This document shows positions 8,342 through 16,927 of a DNA stretch of 64,000 bases, in pieces. The stretch spans positions 1,426,001 through 1,490,000 of the forward strand of contig NZ_CP120638.1 in NCBI RefSeq assembly GCF_029537235.1, given 5' to 3'. Made by a program: the position numbers and the translations under genes. The notes below the pieces were generated by a model. It ran no database searches. It worked only from the letters and a program-made list of their open reading frames with translations, and had not been told where the DNA came from. How positions within the stretch are numbered: the stretch's first letter is position 1; each line of letters opens with the position of its first letter. The stretch comes from Rhizobium sp. 32-5/1. Lineage in GTDB: Bacteria; Pseudomonadota; Alphaproteobacteria; Rhizobiales; Rhizobiaceae.

Positions 8342-8968
8342 CTATCGATGACGGGTCACAAAGGTTTGTCAGCGACGCTTTCCAATAATGAGCGGACCAG
8401 CTCTCTACCTCTATCCGTGACTGCTGTGACTGACGTGACCGGGGAAGAGCGTGAAGGCCCGTCTGTAAAGCGTTTGAACGACTACAATACCAAGATGAAC
8501 AGCATCACAGATGCGAACGACAGCACGCCGAAGATGTTCAGAAGTGTCTTCATGATATGGTCAGTCATGCCGCACGTCCTTCCTTCACCGGTCAAACCCG
8601 GAGCGGCGCCTTTGCAACCGCTCTTGAAGGGAACAACGGACAAACTGTATATTTTGATCCATTGTCGGAACCAGTTTGACCGAATTTACGCCACATAGAT
8701 TAAAAAACCGTCACCACCGAAACGCTTGAACCTCTGGTTAACCTTATCCCTTAACACACTGGTAGAATTCCTCCTGAGCTCGTCCGCGAAACTCCATCGA
8801 CAGCCCTCGCCAGCTTGAGATTCCACCGAAAACAACGAGATGGCATTTCCTGCCCGCGCCGAAAAGACGTACCGTTGGGGAAATCCTGTCGGCACCTCGT
8901 CTATAGGCCCCTTGAGCGAACGGACCTATCCGCAGACCATGGGGTACCCGAAGGATTTCGAGTGAACG
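8342..8968. other. Intergenic region, about 630 bp
   Basis: This stretch separates the YbaK gene from the deacetylase operon on the opposite strand. Apart from the possible 28-residue membrane peptide at 8482-8568 I see no gene. A plus-strand frame at 8348-8698 has unremarkable composition and no family resemblance. The segment 8640-8760 is AT-richer than its surroundings. No clear terminator is visible for either flanking gene. Confidence 0.6.
8482..8568 (-). CDS. Possible 28-residue single-span membrane peptide
   Basis: The minus-strand frame starts at ATG (complement of 8566-8568), with AAGGAC seven bases upstream, and encodes MTDHIMKTLLNIFGVLSF followed by ASVMLFILVL-stop. It is one strongly hydrophobic helix with a short charged N-terminus, the pattern of bacterial membrane microproteins. 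It stands alone in a 630-bp gap. No homologue is recognised and coding is not proven; a chance frame is the main alternative. Confidence 0.35.
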   Translation of the reverse strand: MTDHIMKTLLNIFGVLSFASVMLFILVL

Positions 8969-9997
8969 TCAGCGACCAGCATTGGTGAAACCGGTGAGGA
9001 AGGATGTGAGATTGTTCGAAAGCGCATCGCAGAGATAGCCACCCTCCTGGACGATGACGCTTGGCAGGCCGATTTCGGCGATGGCCTGCGCGATCCTCGC
9101 AAAACCGGATGTGGAAACCGAGAGACCGCCAAAGGGATCGCCCTCATAGGCATCGAGGCCGAGCGCCACGACCAATGCATCGGGCGCATAGGCCTCGATA
9201 CGGCGCAGGGCGGCGGACAGGGCCTGCAGGAAGCCCTCGTCACCTGTCTTGCGCGGCAGCGGCAGATTGTAGTTGTAGCCGAGGCCTAAGCCTTCGCCGC
9301 GCTCGTCGGCATGGCCCCAGAAAAACGGATAGAAGCGCACCGGATCGGCATGCAGCGAAACGGTCAGCACATCGGAACGGCCGTAGAAAATGCCCTGTGT
9401 GCCGTTACCGTGATGCAGGTCAACGTCGAGGATCGCCACTCTTCGCCCATCCTTCAGCAGATGCTGGGCGGCGATCGCCGAATTGTTGAGAAAGCAGAAG
9501 CCGCCGGCCACATCGGCAAAAGCATGGTGCCCCGGCGGACGGCAGAGCGCATAGGCAGAACGATCGCCAGCCATAACCGCATCCGCCGCCTCCACTGCGC
9601 TCCACGCGCTCCAGCAGGCACTGATCCACGTATCCGCAGAAATCGGGCAGGCCGTATCGGCCATATGATAGCCCGCCTGCCCGACGGCGGAGGCCGGATA
9701 ACTTCCGTGGCGGGCGAGCGGATGGATATTGGGAATGACCTCTTCGGAAGCACCCTCGATCCGCTGCCAGCGTAGGAAGATGTTTTGCAGGAATTCGAGA
9801 TATTCCGGCGTATGCACGGCTGCGATGGATTTGAGGCCATGATTGCGCGGCCGGTGGATCTCCGAGCCGGCCGCCTTTGCTCCCGCCAGCAGCCGTTCGA
9901 TCCGCTCGGGCTTTTCCGGGTTTGGCTGCGGCGCCCCGCTGGAGAGAAACATCTTGGGATGATGCGACTTCTGTTCGTCGGCATAGAAGGTTTTCAT
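8969..9997 (-). CDS. Histone deacetylase-family protein, acetylpolyamine amidohydrolase-like
   Basis: This is a zinc amidohydrolase of the arginase/deacetylase fold, about 342 aa. Catalytic-site features are CRPPGHHAF (paired histidines 157-158), the zinc ligands DVDLHHGNG (Asp191, Asp193/His195), and SLHADP followed by the bacterial acetylpolyamine-deacetylase insertion YPFFWGHADERG. The C-terminal aspartate motif is LGLDAYEGDPFGGL. It deacetylates acetylated amines, probably acetylpolyamines, in the cytoplasm. ATG 9997 gives the family start MKTFYADEQ; an upstream GTG at 10015 is in frame. It is the last gene of a five-gene operon, 24 bp after the GNAT gene, so one enzyme could remove an acetyl group that the other adds. 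Confidence 0.87.
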   Translation of the reverse strand: MKTFYADEQKSHHPKMFLSSGAPQPNPEKPERIERLLAGAKAAGSEIHRPRNHGLKSIAAVHTPEYLEFLQNIFLRWQRIEGASEEVIPNIHPLARHGSYPASAVGQAGYHMADTACPISADTWISACWSAWSAVEAADAVMAGDRSAYALCRPPGHHAFADVAGGFCFLNNSAIAAQHLLKDGRRVAILDVDLHHGNGTQGIFYGRSDVLTVSLHADPVRFYPFFWGHADERGEGLGLGYNYNLPLPRKTGDEGFLQALSAALRRIEAYAPDALVVALGLDAYEGDPFGGLSVSTSGFARIAQAIAEIGLPSVIVQEGGYLCDALSNNLTSFLTGFTNAGR

Positions 9998-10021
9998 TGG
10001 TAGGGCCTTTCGCACATCCTG

Positions 10022-10525
10022 TCAGACGCCGCTCTCATACTGGCCGGCGAGCGCATCGAAGGCATCGCCGTAGACGGCATGGACATGCTCATCCTTCGAC
10101 CATTCGAGCCCCAAACGCTCGTAGAAATGCTGCGCCGACAGGTTCTTCGCATCGACCGACAGGCGCAAATAACAACCGCCGTTTTCGCGCACATGGGCGG
10201 CCGTTGCCCGCAGCAGGGCGACGCCGATGCCGGAACCGCGGAAACGCTCATCCACCACGATATCCTGGATGTAGGCACCGGGCCTGCCGCGCCAGGTGGA
10301 GAAACTCGGGAAGAACAGAGACATGCCGGCAAAATCTTTACCCACTTCAGCGATCAGCACGGTGAAAGCGGGACGGTCCCCGAAGCCATGATGGCGAAGA
10401 TCGGCGGGCGTCGCCGTAATCCTGCCTTCCTCACCCAGATGCCGTGCGATCATCATCAGGCCACCATGGATGGCCTCCGCATCCTCTACCGTTGCCAGTC
10501 GAATCGTGAAGGATATATCCGACAT
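10022..10525 (-). CDS. GNAT-family N-acetyltransferase
   Basis: This 167-aa single-domain GNAT uses acetyl-CoA to acetylate an amine. The acetyl-CoA loop is VVDERFRGSGIGVALL (motif A, R-G-x-G-I/V-G) near residues 85-100, followed by AKNLSAQHFYERLGLEW (motif B). The overall pattern matches spermidine/spermine- or diamine-type acetyltransferases, but the substrate is inference. Its start codon overlaps the BKACE stop by one base (TGATG), which indicates translational coupling in the same operon. Confidence 0.85.
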   Translation of the reverse strand: MSDISFTIRLATVEDAEAIHGGLMMIARHLGEEGRITATPADLRHHGFGDRPAFTVLIAEVGKDFAGMSLFFPSFSTWRGRPGAYIQDIVVDERFRGSGIGVALLRATAAHVRENGGCYLRLSVDAKNLSAQHFYERLGLEWSKDEHVHAVYGDAFDALAGQYESGV

Positions 10526-11454
10526 CAGAACGCCACCTTGTCGCCGCCCTTGAGCGCCAGCATGGCCCGCGCCTCGTCGGGCGCCGCGACCTCCAGCGAC
10601 AGGTTTTCGAGGATGATGCGGATGCGCGCCACCTGTTCGGCGTTGGATTTCGCCAGTTCTCCGCGCCCGAGATAAAGGCTGTCCTCCAGCCCCACCCGTA
10701 CATTGCCCTTCATCGTCGCTCCCATGGTGATCAACGGCATCTGCTGGCGTCCCGCGGCCAGCACCGAGAAACGATACTGGTCTGCGAACAGCTTGTCGGC
10801 AATACGCTTCATATGAACAAGGTTTTCCGGATCGGCACCGATGCCGCCGAGAATGCCGAGCACGAACTGGATGAACAGCGGTCCCCTGACCAGCCCGCGA
10901 TCATAGAAATGCTTCAGCGTGTAGAGATGGCCAACATCGTAGCATTCGAACTCGAAGCGCGTGCCGCAGCCTTCGCCGAGCTGCTTCAGGATGCTTTCGA
11001 TATCGGCAAAGGTGTTCTTGAAGATCGTGCCGCGTGTCGCCTCGAGCACCTGCGGCTCCCATTCGTGCTTCCACATCATATCGGCTTTGGCGAGCGGGAA
11101 TACGCCGAAATTCATCGAGCCCATATTGAGGGAGCACATTTCCGGCTCGGCCCGCAGTGCGGCGGCCAGCCGATCTTCCAGTGTCATCAGCGAACTGCCG
11201 CCTGTCGATATGTTGATGACCGCACCGGTCGCCTGCTTGATGCGGGGCAGGAACTGCATGAACACATCTGGGTCGGCCGTTGGCCGGCCGTCTTCAGGGT
11301 TGCGCGCATGCAGGTGCAGGATCGACGCTCCGGCCTCCGCGGCAGCAATGGCTTGTTGGGCGATCTCGTCCGGCGTGACCGGAAGATGCGGGCTCATCGA
11401 CGGCGTATGCACGGAGCCGGTCACGGCACAGGTGATGATGACTTTGTTTTTCAT
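10525..11454 (-). CDS. Beta-keto acid cleavage enzyme (BKACE, DUF849)
   Basis: This is a 309-aa zinc TIM-barrel enzyme that condenses a beta-keto acid with acetyl-CoA and cleaves it to acetoacetate and a new acyl-CoA; 3-keto-5-aminohexanoate cleavage is the type reaction. Seen are the N-terminal KVIITCAVTGSVHTPSMSP, the zinc-site HLHARNPEDGRPT (about residues 46-58), NISTGGSS, and VRVGLEDSLYLGRGELA near 255. I start at MKNKVI (11454); the frame stays open 19 codons upstream. It sits seven bases after the aminotransferase stop. In such operons the aminotransferase usually makes the keto acid that BKACE cleaves; the true substrate is unknown. Confidence 0.9.
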   Translation of the reverse strand: MKNKVIITCAVTGSVHTPSMSPHLPVTPDEIAQQAIAAAEAGASILHLHARNPEDGRPTADPDVFMQFLPRIKQATGAVINISTGGSSLMTLEDRLAAALRAEPEMCSLNMGSMNFGVFPLAKADMMWKHEWEPQVLEATRGTIFKNTFADIESILKQLGEGCGTRFEFECYDVGHLYTLKHFYDRGLVRGPLFIQFVLGILGGIGADPENLVHMKRIADKLFADQYRFSVLAAGRQQMPLITMGATMKGNVRVGLEDSLYLGRGELAKSNAEQVARIRIILENLSLEVAAPDEARAMLALKGGDKVAF

Positions 11455-11461
11455 GATGCCC

Positions 11462-12817
11462 TCACCCGTTGACCGGCAGATCAAGTTCGCGCGCCAGGAC
11501 CTCCAGCGCATCGCCGAGGATCGACACCATTTCGCCGACCTGTTCGGCGGTGATGATCAAGGGCGGCGCGAGGATGAAATTGTCGGCCTCGATACCGTCG
11601 CCGCGGATGCGCCGCGAATAGATGATCAGGCCGCGCGCGTAGCAGAGATCGACAAGGCGCTGGTTGGTGCCCTTGGCCTTCGGCAGCGATTCGAAGGTCA
11701 CCGGATCGGCCACCAAATCGGCCCCCAGCAACAGGCCCTTGCCACGCACGCCGGCGATGAACGGAAAGCGCTTCGATAGATCTTCCATCTCGCCTTTGAG
11801 CAATTCGCCCATCGCCGCCGCATTGCCTTCGCAGTCCAGCCGCTCCATTTCCTCCATCACCGCGAGACCGGCCGCGCAGGCGAGCGGATTGCCGGCATAG
11901 GTATAGCCGTGCTGGAAACCGCCCATGTCGAGCACCGGCTTGACCAGCCGGGACGAGGCGGCCATGGCGCCGAGCGCCGCATAGCCGGAGCCGATGCCCT
12001 TCGACATGGTGACGATATCGGGTCTGCAGTTCCAGTGATCGCCGCCTAGATAACGGCCGGTGCGCGCCGCACCCGTCATCACCTCATCATGGATCAAGAG
12101 GATGCCGTACCGGTCGCAGATCTCGCGGATACGGGCGAAATAGCTGTCGGGCGGAACGAGTGCCGCGGTGGCTGCGCCACCGATCGGCTCCATGATGAAG
12201 GCGACGACACTGTCGGGCCCCTCCTCCACGATTTTTGCCTCCAGCATGTCGGCGTAACGAAGGCCGCGCTCTTCCATCGAGAGGTTGTCGCGGTCGCGAT
12301 AGGCACGCGGCGCCGGGATCGCCGGCATCGGCTGGATCTGCGGCGCGAAGGTTTCGGTCAGCGCCAGATCGCCGGTCACACCAAGCGCACCCATCGTGCC
12401 GCCATGATAGGACGGAAACCGGCCGATCACCTTCCAGCGGCTCGCCTGACCGGTCGCGACGGCCCATTGCCGGGCGAGCTTGATCGCCGATTCCACCGCC
12501 TCGGAACCGCCGGACACGAAGAAGATCCGGTCGAGATCATCAGGCATCTTGGCCGCCAGGCGCCGCGCCAATTCCTCGGCCGGCTCGTTTTCGAAATGCA
12601 GGCGATAGGCAAAGGTGGTCTTTTCCATCTGCCGTTTCATCGCTTCGATCACATGGCGGTTGCCATGGCCGATATTGCTGACCATCGGCCCGCTCGACCC
12701 GTCGATGAAACGCTGCCCGTCCGCAGTCCAGAAGTAGATGCCTTCGGCGCGATCGACCAGAGGGCGGCGCAGGCGGGTAACGTAGAAGAGATGGGAAGCC
12801 GGACGTTCGATGTTCAT
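11462..12817 (-). CDS. Class III (omega) aminotransferase, PLP-dependent
   Basis: This 451-aa fold-type I aminotransferase carries the PLP-binding elements VSGGSEAVESAIKLARQ (phosphate site), LIHDEVMTGAARTG (Asp pairing with the pyridine nitrogen) and IVTMSKGIGSGYAALGA (Schiff-base lysine). These enzymes transfer amino groups from terminal amines or beta/omega amino acids to pyruvate or 2-oxoglutarate. It lies between a dimethylformamidase-like gene (19 bp upstream) and BKACE (7 bp downstream) on one transcript, which suggests a substrate released by the amidase and then deaminated to a keto acid. The specific donor cannot be told. Confidence 0.9.
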   Translation of the reverse strand: MNIERPASHLFYVTRLRRPLVDRAEGIYFWTADGQRFIDGSSGPMVSNIGHGNRHVIEAMKRQMEKTTFAYRLHFENEPAEELARRLAAKMPDDLDRIFFVSGGSEAVESAIKLARQWAVATGQASRWKVIGRFPSYHGGTMGALGVTGDLALTETFAPQIQPMPAIPAPRAYRDRDNLSMEERGLRYADMLEAKIVEEGPDSVVAFIMEPIGGAATAALVPPDSYFARIREICDRYGILLIHDEVMTGAARTGRYLGGDHWNCRPDIVTMSKGIGSGYAALGAMAASSRLVKPVLDMGGFQHGYTYAGNPLACAAGLAVMEEMERLDCEGNAAAMGELLKGEMEDLSKRFPFIAGVRGKGLLLGADLVADPVTFESLPKAKGTNQRLVDLCYARGLIIYSRRIRGDGIEADNFILAPPLIITAEQVGEMVSILGDALEVLARELDLPVNG

Positions 12818-12836
12818 GAGGATTTGCTCTGTCGAT

Positions 12837-14474
12837 CTATCGGTTGAGGAAACGGTTCAGCACATTGGCGGTGACGCGCTCGACCATCGCGTCGCTGCGT
12901 AACAGCCCGGCTACCCATTCGCAGGTTCCGGCGTGGAACACCTCGCCCTTGCCGCGCTTGAAATGGACGATCATGCCGTTGCTGTAACGAACCTTTTCCA
13001 TGTTCTCGTCGCTCGCCTCGCCATAGAGTGTCTCGGCGATAAAGCGGCCGTCTTCGTCGCCGAAGAACTGGTCTTCCGGCGAGAGAATGTCGCTTTCCTC
13101 GACCTGGCTCGCCATGCCCAACGCCAGGATTTCCAGCCCTTCCGGTGCGCCGCTGTCGGCTGTCGGATAAGGCAGGCCGTGGCGGATCTCATAGGACAGG
13201 CCATCGACCTCGTAGCCATAGATATGGCTGTCGGCGCCGAGCACGTCGCCATAAAACAGGCCGGTTCCGGCAAAGGCCCAGTGGCCGGGACGATAGATCG
13301 GAAAACCCTTGACACCGCGCGGCGCGCAGCCACCCCAGCCGGCATAGACGCCGCTTGTTGCATTGAGCCCGAAGGTCAGCGCGCCCGGCCGCCCGATTTC
13401 CGGCGCTTCCCAGGAATTGGTGGCGCGGGTCACGTCGCCGGTCGCGTAGACGGGGTCCTCTTTACGAGCGACATATTTGTAGCAGACCTGCCGCCGGCCC
13501 TCGTCCTGCAGCCGCGTCTGCCACATGAAATTGCCGGCAAAGCGCGCAACGCGGCCGCCTCTGTCGACATAGGCATCGATCGCGTCGCGCATCTCCCAGG
13601 TCCAGTATTCGTCGTGACCGACGCAGACGACGCAGTCATAGCCATCCAGCAGGTCTGGCCGGACATGCAGTTCGTCCTGCGAGACCAGGTCTACGGCATA
13701 GCCTTGCCGTTCGGCCCAGCGGAAGAAGTGGCTGTCATAGCTTGCCCAGCCGGACGAGGCATATTTCTTGGAATAGCCCTTGGCATAGGCCCATTCCATA
13801 TGCGGATAACGCGGCACTGTGCCAGGTGGGAGGCTGACCTCCAGCGGCACGCGCGGCGCATCCGGCGGCAAGACCACGAAACCCCGACACCATGGACGCT
13901 CCCGGCTGACCGTGGTCGCGAACTGGTCGCGGCCCGGCCCGGTGATGCCCTGATAGTGATTGGAGCCGCCCCAAGTGTTGTAGGCCGCCCAGGTTCCGGT
14001 TGCCGCCACCTGCAGGATGCGGCCAGGTTTTGGCCCGGCCTTCGGCAGGACAATGATGAGGTGATGGCAGCGGATCGGCTTTCCATCTCGGCCATCCGCC
14101 GTCAGCGTGATGCGATAGCCGCCGGAGGGCCAGCTTTCATGGATCTGGAATGTATGGCTCGGCGCCCAGCCGCATCCCTCCACCGAGCATTGGTCCGGCG
14201 TCTCCTGCCAGGCGGTCGCAATGCCGTCCGTGCCGTAGACGGCCGTTTCGACGCTGCCATCCCGAACGACGTCCATGCGGCAGGAGGACGCCGTCGAGCT
14301 GATATGCAAATCCACCATCGCGCCGGGTGCATAAGAAAAATCGCACGTATAGCACCAGATTTCGCCGCGCGCGCCGTCCATGCCCGGCGTTTCGTAATAA
14401 TGCCCGAGCACCGCATGGCGCCGTTCTTCAGCACTCAGCCCGAAATCGGGAAACGGATCGGTCACTTCAACCAC
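12837..14474 (-). CDS. N,N-dimethylformamidase large (beta) subunit-like amidohydrolase
   Basis: About 545 aa, matching the large catalytic subunit of N,N-dimethylformamidase over its C-terminal two thirds: WAAYNTWGGSNHY, WSYAKGY-like WAYAKGYSKKYASSGW, YDCVVCVGHDEYWTWEMRDAID (glutamine-amidotransferase-like fold) and GEVFHAGTCEWVAGL at the end. DMFase hydrolyses an N-alkyl formamide with a mononuclear iron held by Tyr/Glu side chains. I start at GTG 14474, which follows GAGGAG by five bases; an open frame extends further upstream without a ribosome site. No small (alpha) subunit gene is nearby. It is the first gene of the amidase-aminotransferase-BKACE-GNAT-deacetylase operon, so its natural substrate is probably not dimethylformamide. 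Confidence 0.8.
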   Translation of the reverse strand: MVEVTDPFPDFGLSAEERRHAVLGHYYETPGMDGARGEIWCYTCDFSYAPGAMVDLHISSTASSCRMDVVRDGSVETAVYGTDGIATAWQETPDQCSVEGCGWAPSHTFQIHESWPSGGYRITLTADGRDGKPIRCHHLIIVLPKAGPKPGRILQVAATGTWAAYNTWGGSNHYQGITGPGRDQFATTVSRERPWCRGFVVLPPDAPRVPLEVSLPPGTVPRYPHMEWAYAKGYSKKYASSGWASYDSHFFRWAERQGYAVDLVSQDELHVRPDLLDGYDCVVCVGHDEYWTWEMRDAIDAYVDRGGRVARFAGNFMWQTRLQDEGRRQVCYKYVARKEDPVYATGDVTRATNSWEAPEIGRPGALTFGLNATSGVYAGWGGCAPRGVKGFPIYRPGHWAFAGTGLFYGDVLGADSHIYGYEVDGLSYEIRHGLPYPTADSGAPEGLEILALGMASQVEESDILSPEDQFFGDEDGRFIAETLYGEASDENMEKVRYSNGMIVHFKRGKGEVFHAGTCEWVAGLLRSDAMVERVTANVLNRFLNR

Positions 14475-14775
14475 GCAAGCTCCTCGGCATTCCGTCGACG
14501 ACGCGTGTCGCGGCGTGACAGGAGAATGACCGGGGATGACGTCGACTGCAAATACATAGTGGCAATGCCATGCATAGACCGGGCGAATGATACAAGGCGT
14601 CGAGTTTTTGAATTTGCGTCGGATGGCGATGATGCAGGCGCTGCCCGCCACCTAGCTCACTCAGGGCGGTGGCGAGATGGCGGCCGCTGGTGAAAACCAG
14701 AACCGGAGAGACTGCTTCCGAGAGTTTTAAGTCACGGATCCCATCGCAAGACAACCTCGTTGATTTGAATGGACC
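14475..14775. other. Promoter-bearing gap upstream of the dimethylformamidase-like operon
   Basis: These 301 bp lie between two minus-strand operons. The gap must hold the promoter of the five-gene operon to its left and the 3' end of the GlcG transcript to its right. No strong inverted repeat, T-run terminator or convincing -35/-10 pair stands out to the eye. An open minus frame through it is probably only an extension of the downstream gene. Confidence 0.5.
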
Positions 14776-15207
14776 TCACCGGGCGGGCATCTGCGAGAGT
14801 AGCACGTTAATGCCGGCCTGGCAGCATTCGGCATCCTGGGCCGGCGTTCCGGAACTGACACCAATTGCACCCACGACTTCGCCGTCAATCAACACAGGTA
14901 TGCCTCCTGCAACCACGAGCAATCGGCCACCAATAGCCGAATGGATACCATAGGCGGGTTTGCCCGGCTGGCTTGCTTCGCCATAGCTTTCCGTGGTGCG
15001 CTTTGCTCCGGCCGCCGTATAGGCCTTGTCCTGAGCGATGATCGTGCTTGTGATCTTACCGCCGTCCATCCGCTCAAAGGCGATCAACTGGCCGGATTCA
15101 TCTGTGACGGCGATACACATCGCAACGCCGATTTCGTCTGCTTTCGCGCGTGCGCCTTCAATCAGTATGCGGGCATCGTCCAGGCTCAGTCTCTTGATGG
15201 TCAGCAT
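14776..15207 (-). CDS. GlcG/HbpS-family (DUF336) heme-binding-like protein
   Basis: This 143-aa single-domain GlcG/HbpS protein has family features LSLDDARILIEGARAKADEIG, AVTDESGQLIAFERMDG, and the C-terminal glycine-rich VVAGGIPVLIDGEVVGAIGVSSG with a terminal QDAECCQAG. Some members bind heme or corrinoids or accompany sugar/glycolate/diol pathways; the function is unsettled. It is the last gene of the seven-gene carbohydrate operon, 18 bp after the ROK kinase, suggesting an accessory role there. No signal peptide is visible. Confidence 0.82.
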   Translation of the reverse strand: MLTIKRLSLDDARILIEGARAKADEIGVAMCIAVTDESGQLIAFERMDGGKITSTIIAQDKAYTAAGAKRTTESYGEASQPGKPAYGIHSAIGGRLLVVAGGIPVLIDGEVVGAIGVSSGTPAQDAECCQAGINVLLSQMPAR

Positions 15208-15225
15208 GATCTTTAAATCCTTAAT

Positions 15226-16206
15226 CTAGAAGTTCGCGAAAAAGCCGGGATGGTTCTCCGGCGGCATTTCGGCAAGGAATGCGAGCGCCGCCGCGCCGAC
15301 GAGGCCGGAATTCTGGCCCAGCGCCGCCCGGATGACTTGCACGTCGTTGAACGCCGGCATGGCCCGTTGGGCGATGTAGTTCTGGATGCCAGGCTGCAGG
15401 CGGTCGAACTCATGGGAAAGGCCGCCTCCCATGACGACAATCTCCGGGCTGAAGATATGGATGAGGCTTACGAAGCCACGGCCGAGGATTTCGGCCTCCT
15501 CTTCGATCAGTGTATTGGCAAGAACATCGCCATTCCGAGCGGCGGAAAAGACATCGCGGCTGTGAACCTCGGTGCCGTTTTTTCCAAGCACCGTTTCCGT
15601 GCAGTTCAGTGCCCTGATGCGTGCCCGCAGCGCAAAGGCGGTTCCCGATCCGTAGGCCTCGAAGCATCCCCGGTTGCCGCAGGGGCAGAGTTCGCCGTTC
15701 GGCATGACGGACATGTGGCCGATATGGCCCGCCATACCCTTGCGGCCGCGAACGACGCGACCGTCGCTGATGATGCCGCCGCCGATGCCGGTGCTGACCG
15801 TTACGTAGATCAGGTTGTCATACCCCTTGCCCTCACCGAACTGCCACTCACCGATCGCCGCAGCAATGCCGTCGTTTTCTAGGCTGACAGGATAGACGAA
15901 GCGCTTCTGCAATTCCGCCTTCAGCGGGAAGCCAGCAAAGCCGGCAAGCGTCGGCACATCGCTTGCGACCCCGGCCATCGTATCGACCGGACCGGGCGTC
16001 GACACACCGACGCCCACCACCGACAAGGGCTGCCCTGCCGCCAACACCCGTTCTGCCAGGTCGAGAATTTGGCTGAGAACGCGCTCTGGGCCGGCCAAAG
16101 CCTCCGTCTGATCCTCGGCCTGGGCAAAGATTGTACCCTGTTCGCCGACCAGAGCCGCACGAACCTGCGTCCCTCCCAGATCAATACCGATGGCGACCTG
16201 CTGCAT
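15226..16206 (-). CDS. ROK-family sugar kinase
   Basis: This 326-aa ROK protein lacks an N-terminal helix-turn-helix, so it is an enzyme rather than a repressor. The ATP phosphate-binding motif GIDLGGTQVRAALV is at the N-terminus, the catalytic region NDGIAAAIGEWQFGEGK follows near residue 115, and the zinc motif GHMSVMPNGELCPCGNRGCFEAYGSG is near residue 170-195 with the expected His and Cys residues. It phosphorylates a hexose or aminosugar at O6 with ATP. It lies in an operon with an epimerase, hydrolase, isomerase and oxidoreductase. The exact sugar is unknown. Confidence 0.88.
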   Translation of the reverse strand: MQQVAIGIDLGGTQVRAALVGEQGTIFAQAEDQTEALAGPERVLSQILDLAERVLAAGQPLSVVGVGVSTPGPVDTMAGVASDVPTLAGFAGFPLKAELQKRFVYPVSLENDGIAAAIGEWQFGEGKGYDNLIYVTVSTGIGGGIISDGRVVRGRKGMAGHIGHMSVMPNGELCPCGNRGCFEAYGSGTAFALRARIRALNCTETVLGKNGTEVHSRDVFSAARNGDVLANTLIEEEAEILGRGFVSLIHIFSPEIVVMGGGLSHEFDRLQPGIQNYIAQRAMPAFNDVQVIRAALGQNSGLVGAAALAFLAEMPPENHPGFFANF

Positions 16207-16221
16207 CCCGCGATCCGCCGG

Positions 16222-16923
16222 CTAGAGAGCGTGCAACCACGCCATGCGCTCGGATAGCGATGGCGCGTTGAAGGCTAGTGAACCGAGGACGACGGTTTGG
16301 GCGCTGGCTTGGCGAAGCAGCGGCACGGTATGCTCGCGAATGCCGCCGTCGGCAGCAAGAACGATGCGATGGTCCGCGCCGCAACCGGCAATGATCCGCC
16401 CGGTCTGTTGCAGACGCTCGCCCGCCTTTTCGTCGAGCCCCTGCCCTTTCACACCGATCGCCGTGCCAAGCAGCGTGATGAAATCGAGGCGGGCTGCATA
16501 TTTTCGGATCGTCTCGACCGGTGTTTCGACCCGAAGAACCATACCGGCAGCGATGCCACGGCGATCCATAAGGTCCAGCGCCGCATCGGCGACCGCCTCG
16601 TTCTCGACGTGGATGCTGATCAGGTCACTGCCGGCATCGGCGAATTGTTCGATCTGCGACAGAAGAATGCTGTCGGCAACCATCAGATGCACATGGATCG
16701 GGCGCGCGGAGATCTTTCGAACACCGGCGGCGAGATCTGGAAAGAACAGCATGGCCGGTGCGAAATGACCATCGGCGACGTCGATGTGCAGGACGTCGAC
16801 AAAGGGTTCGACACGGGCAAGATCGTCAGCCAGACGCACGAGATCGGCCGACCAGACGGAGAACTCCGCAATCAGGCGATCCTTCGGAAGGGCGTTGATC
16901 CAGGTCTTGGAGTGGGCGGTCAT
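16222..16923 (-). CDS. Ribulose-phosphate 3-epimerase-family protein
   Basis: This is a 233-aa TIM-barrel protein of the RPE family. Seen are EFSVWSADLVRL, the metal-site strand DVLHIDVADGHFAP (RPE has DVMDGHFVPN), PIHVHLMVAD, and the phosphate-binding VLAADGGIREHTVPLLRQASAQTVVLGS. The usual catalytic Asp/His residues of the metal site are present in the second and third strands. It probably epimerises a pentulose or hexulose phosphate; divergent family members include allulose-6-phosphate epimerase. The start at 16923 is four bases from the upstream hydrolase stop, so it is tightly coupled. Confidence 0.85.
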   Translation of the reverse strand: MTAHSKTWINALPKDRLIAEFSVWSADLVRLADDLARVEPFVDVLHIDVADGHFAPAMLFFPDLAAGVRKISARPIHVHLMVADSILLSQIEQFADAGSDLISIHVENEAVADAALDLMDRRGIAAGMVLRVETPVETIRKYAARLDFITLLGTAIGVKGQGLDEKAGERLQQTGRIIAGCGADHRIVLAADGGIREHTVPLLRQASAQTVVLGSLAFNAPSLSERMAWLHAL

Positions 16924-16927
16924 GATT

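Noticed and set aside
8348..8698. A 116-codon plus-strand frame after the YbaK gene
   Set aside because: No recognisable domain, no good ribosome site, and low-complexity composition changing along its length.
12933..14693. A 586-codon plus-strand frame opposite the dimethylformamidase-like gene
   Set aside because: Antisense shadow of a strongly conserved minus-strand gene; its composition is rich in Arg/Ala/His/Asp as usual for such mirrors.
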